Assembly (NCBI GenBank): GCA_030323885.1
Contig: CM059199.1
Location: 35,534,590 to 35,598,589 of the forward strand
Origin: Branchipolynoe longqiensis
Taxonomy: Eukaryota; Annelida; Polychaeta; Phyllodocida; Polynoidae
Length of the DNA: 64,000 bases
Direction of reading: 5' to 3'
Position 1 is the stretch's first letter. Each line of letters begins with the position of its first letter. This document shows positions 63,205-64,000 of the stretch, one piece after another. The translations under genes were made by a program, and so were the position numbers. The notes below the pieces were generated by a model. That model had not been told where the DNA came from, did not search any database, and saw only the letters and a list, made by a program, of their open reading frames with translations.

Positions 63205-63440
63205 TTTTGTTTGGTACATTAGTTGTTTAAGCAGGGGAAATTTCAGTCACACACAACTGGTCTTCCTCATTCCCCTGCTCCTTGCCCTATCCTAGTAATG
63301 CAAAGCATCTGGCTAGGAAGCGACAAGTATCAATTTTTAAGTCATTGGTTTGACTCAACCAGGATTTGAACCCCCGATCCCACAGTGTACCAACACGGGA
63401 GACTGATGCTCTAACTCATTCGGCCATCCCATCTGGTTAT
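63205..63440 (-). mobile_element. SINE-B, full length
   Basis: Minus strand: T1 head (GGGATGGCCGAATGAGTTAG, GGGTTCAAATCCTGG), body, tail B (GAATGAGGAAGACCAGTTG, GAAATTTCCCC, AACTAATGTACC). Reference copy of the B type. Confidence 0.9.
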
Positions 63441-63554
63441 GTATATAAGTTGTTTATTTTTTTCACAATTACATACATACACATGATACATACACATATA
63501 CACACACATCCATCCGCGGTTCAACAATCATAGAGTGCATAGGTTCTACAGGAT

Positions 63555-63740
63555 CCAGGTCACAGCAACCAGTGTTATGGGTGTGACGCAAATGGGAAAT
63601 AGTGCATGTAGAACAGCATTCAAACCCACGCCTCTTGCATTCTGGGCTGGTGTGTTCTTTGACGTCATCACGCTATTCACGCCTACCTGTTAACGTGACT
63701 CCTTGCCTGAGAGGTCAGTATAGATGACTACGTAAGCATG
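63555..63740 (-). mobile_element. SINE-D, facing the next copy
   Basis: CGCACTATTTCCCATTTGCGTCAC tail region, GGGTTTGAATGC (B box), leader TGACCTCTCAGGCAAGGAGT. Head-to-head with 63795-64000. Confidence 0.7.
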
Positions 63741-63794
63741 ACGCAAACTGAGCTGAAACTCAGGTGTGTTTTTTTTTGGGGTACATTAGTTGTG

Positions 63795-64000
63795 TAGTAG
63801 TCTGCACTGACCTCTCAGGCAAGTAACCACATAGACAGGTAGGCATGGGTAGTGTGGTTATGTCAGGGAGCCTAGGTGGTGTAATGGTTAGCACACTGAC
63901 CCGGAATGCAAAGAGATGTGGGTTCGAGTCCCGCTCTAGGCGCAATATTTCCTATTTTCATCAGCCCCATGACACTGGTGCCGTGATCATGATCCTGTAC
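63795..64000 (+). mobile_element. SINE-D, best-preserved copy (runs to window end)
   Basis: Leader TGACCTCTCAGGCAAG, then GGGAGCCTAGGTGGTGTAAT and GGTTAGCACACTGACC (A box), GGGTTCGAGTCCC (B box), TAGGCGCAATATTTCC tail. The tRNA-like part resembles tRNAs with TGGTGTAATGGTTAGCA 5' halves. Confidence 0.85.

Noticed and set aside
63850..63945. tRNA gene with TGGTGTAATGGTTAGCA
   Set aside because: Part of SINE-D, repeated with the same leader and tail in at least six places.

Overview
The window looks like intergenic or intronic DNA of a repeat-rich invertebrate genome, most likely a mollusc and perhaps a gastropod. Three things point that way: no dense gene array and almost no long non-repetitive reading frames; several abundant tRNA-derived SINE families with polymerase III A and B boxes; and a SINE (18654-19010 +, 20335-20610 -) whose 3' part, with the phrase GACATCCAATAGCC, I recognise from memory as common in mollusc genomes. 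No complete host gene, rRNA or functional tRNA gene can be supported. The only candidate host coding segment is a possible internal exon at 58708-58897 (-).

Layout. 1-3.6 kb: LTR-like sequences, a TTAA-flanked MITE and SINEs. 4.7-5.3 kb: an inverted-repeat element filled with 10-bp tandem units. 5.5-7.5 kb: a fold-back element and two MITEs. 8.7-12.3 kb: LINE debris and a duplicated block with a gag-like reading frame. 12.3-20.6 kb: SINEs, MITEs, a solo LTR nested in a MITE (13610-13947), a second 10-bp-unit element (14501-14842) and a SINE with a perfect 15-bp target-site duplication (15202-15541). 21.4-26.3 kb: an RTE-like fragment, an internally deleted LINE inside a SINE, and an I/Nimb-like LINE 3' end with an intact RNase H domain (25021-26300). 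27-32 kb: three more TIR/minisatellite elements and a fold-back element nested in a SINE. 32.8-34.5 kb: a promoter-like motif cluster and a 1-kb palindrome carrying the same gag-like reading frame on both strands. 35-54 kb: SINEs, MITEs, a nested LINE, a MITE with CRE and NRF-1 motifs, and RT fragments. 54.6-57.3 kb: two large G-rich minisatellites (22-bp and 12-bp units). 57.7-64 kb: MITEs, the candidate exon, an RTE-like LINE copy, a LINE nested in a SINE, a second solo LTR and a SINE cluster.

How the parts relate. The SINEs (here SINE-A and SINE-B) share a tRNA-like head and body but carry alternative 3' tails. The SINE-A tail ends in a stem-loop that matches the 3' end of the resident RNase H LINE in architecture and loop sequence, but its stem has changed on both sides so that pairing is kept. 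At least seven 30-63 bp pieces consisting of essentially that tail are inserted on their own between short target-site duplications, so the tail seems to be a minimal mobile unit. Separately, six regions share TIRs with a GTCACA core (two with exact TTAA duplications on both sides), and each is filled with its own 10- or 11-bp tandem motif resembling its own subterminal sequence. These two observations are the most likely candidates for something undescribed. Family names SINE-A to D, SINE-M and MITE-1 to 3 are labels for this window only.
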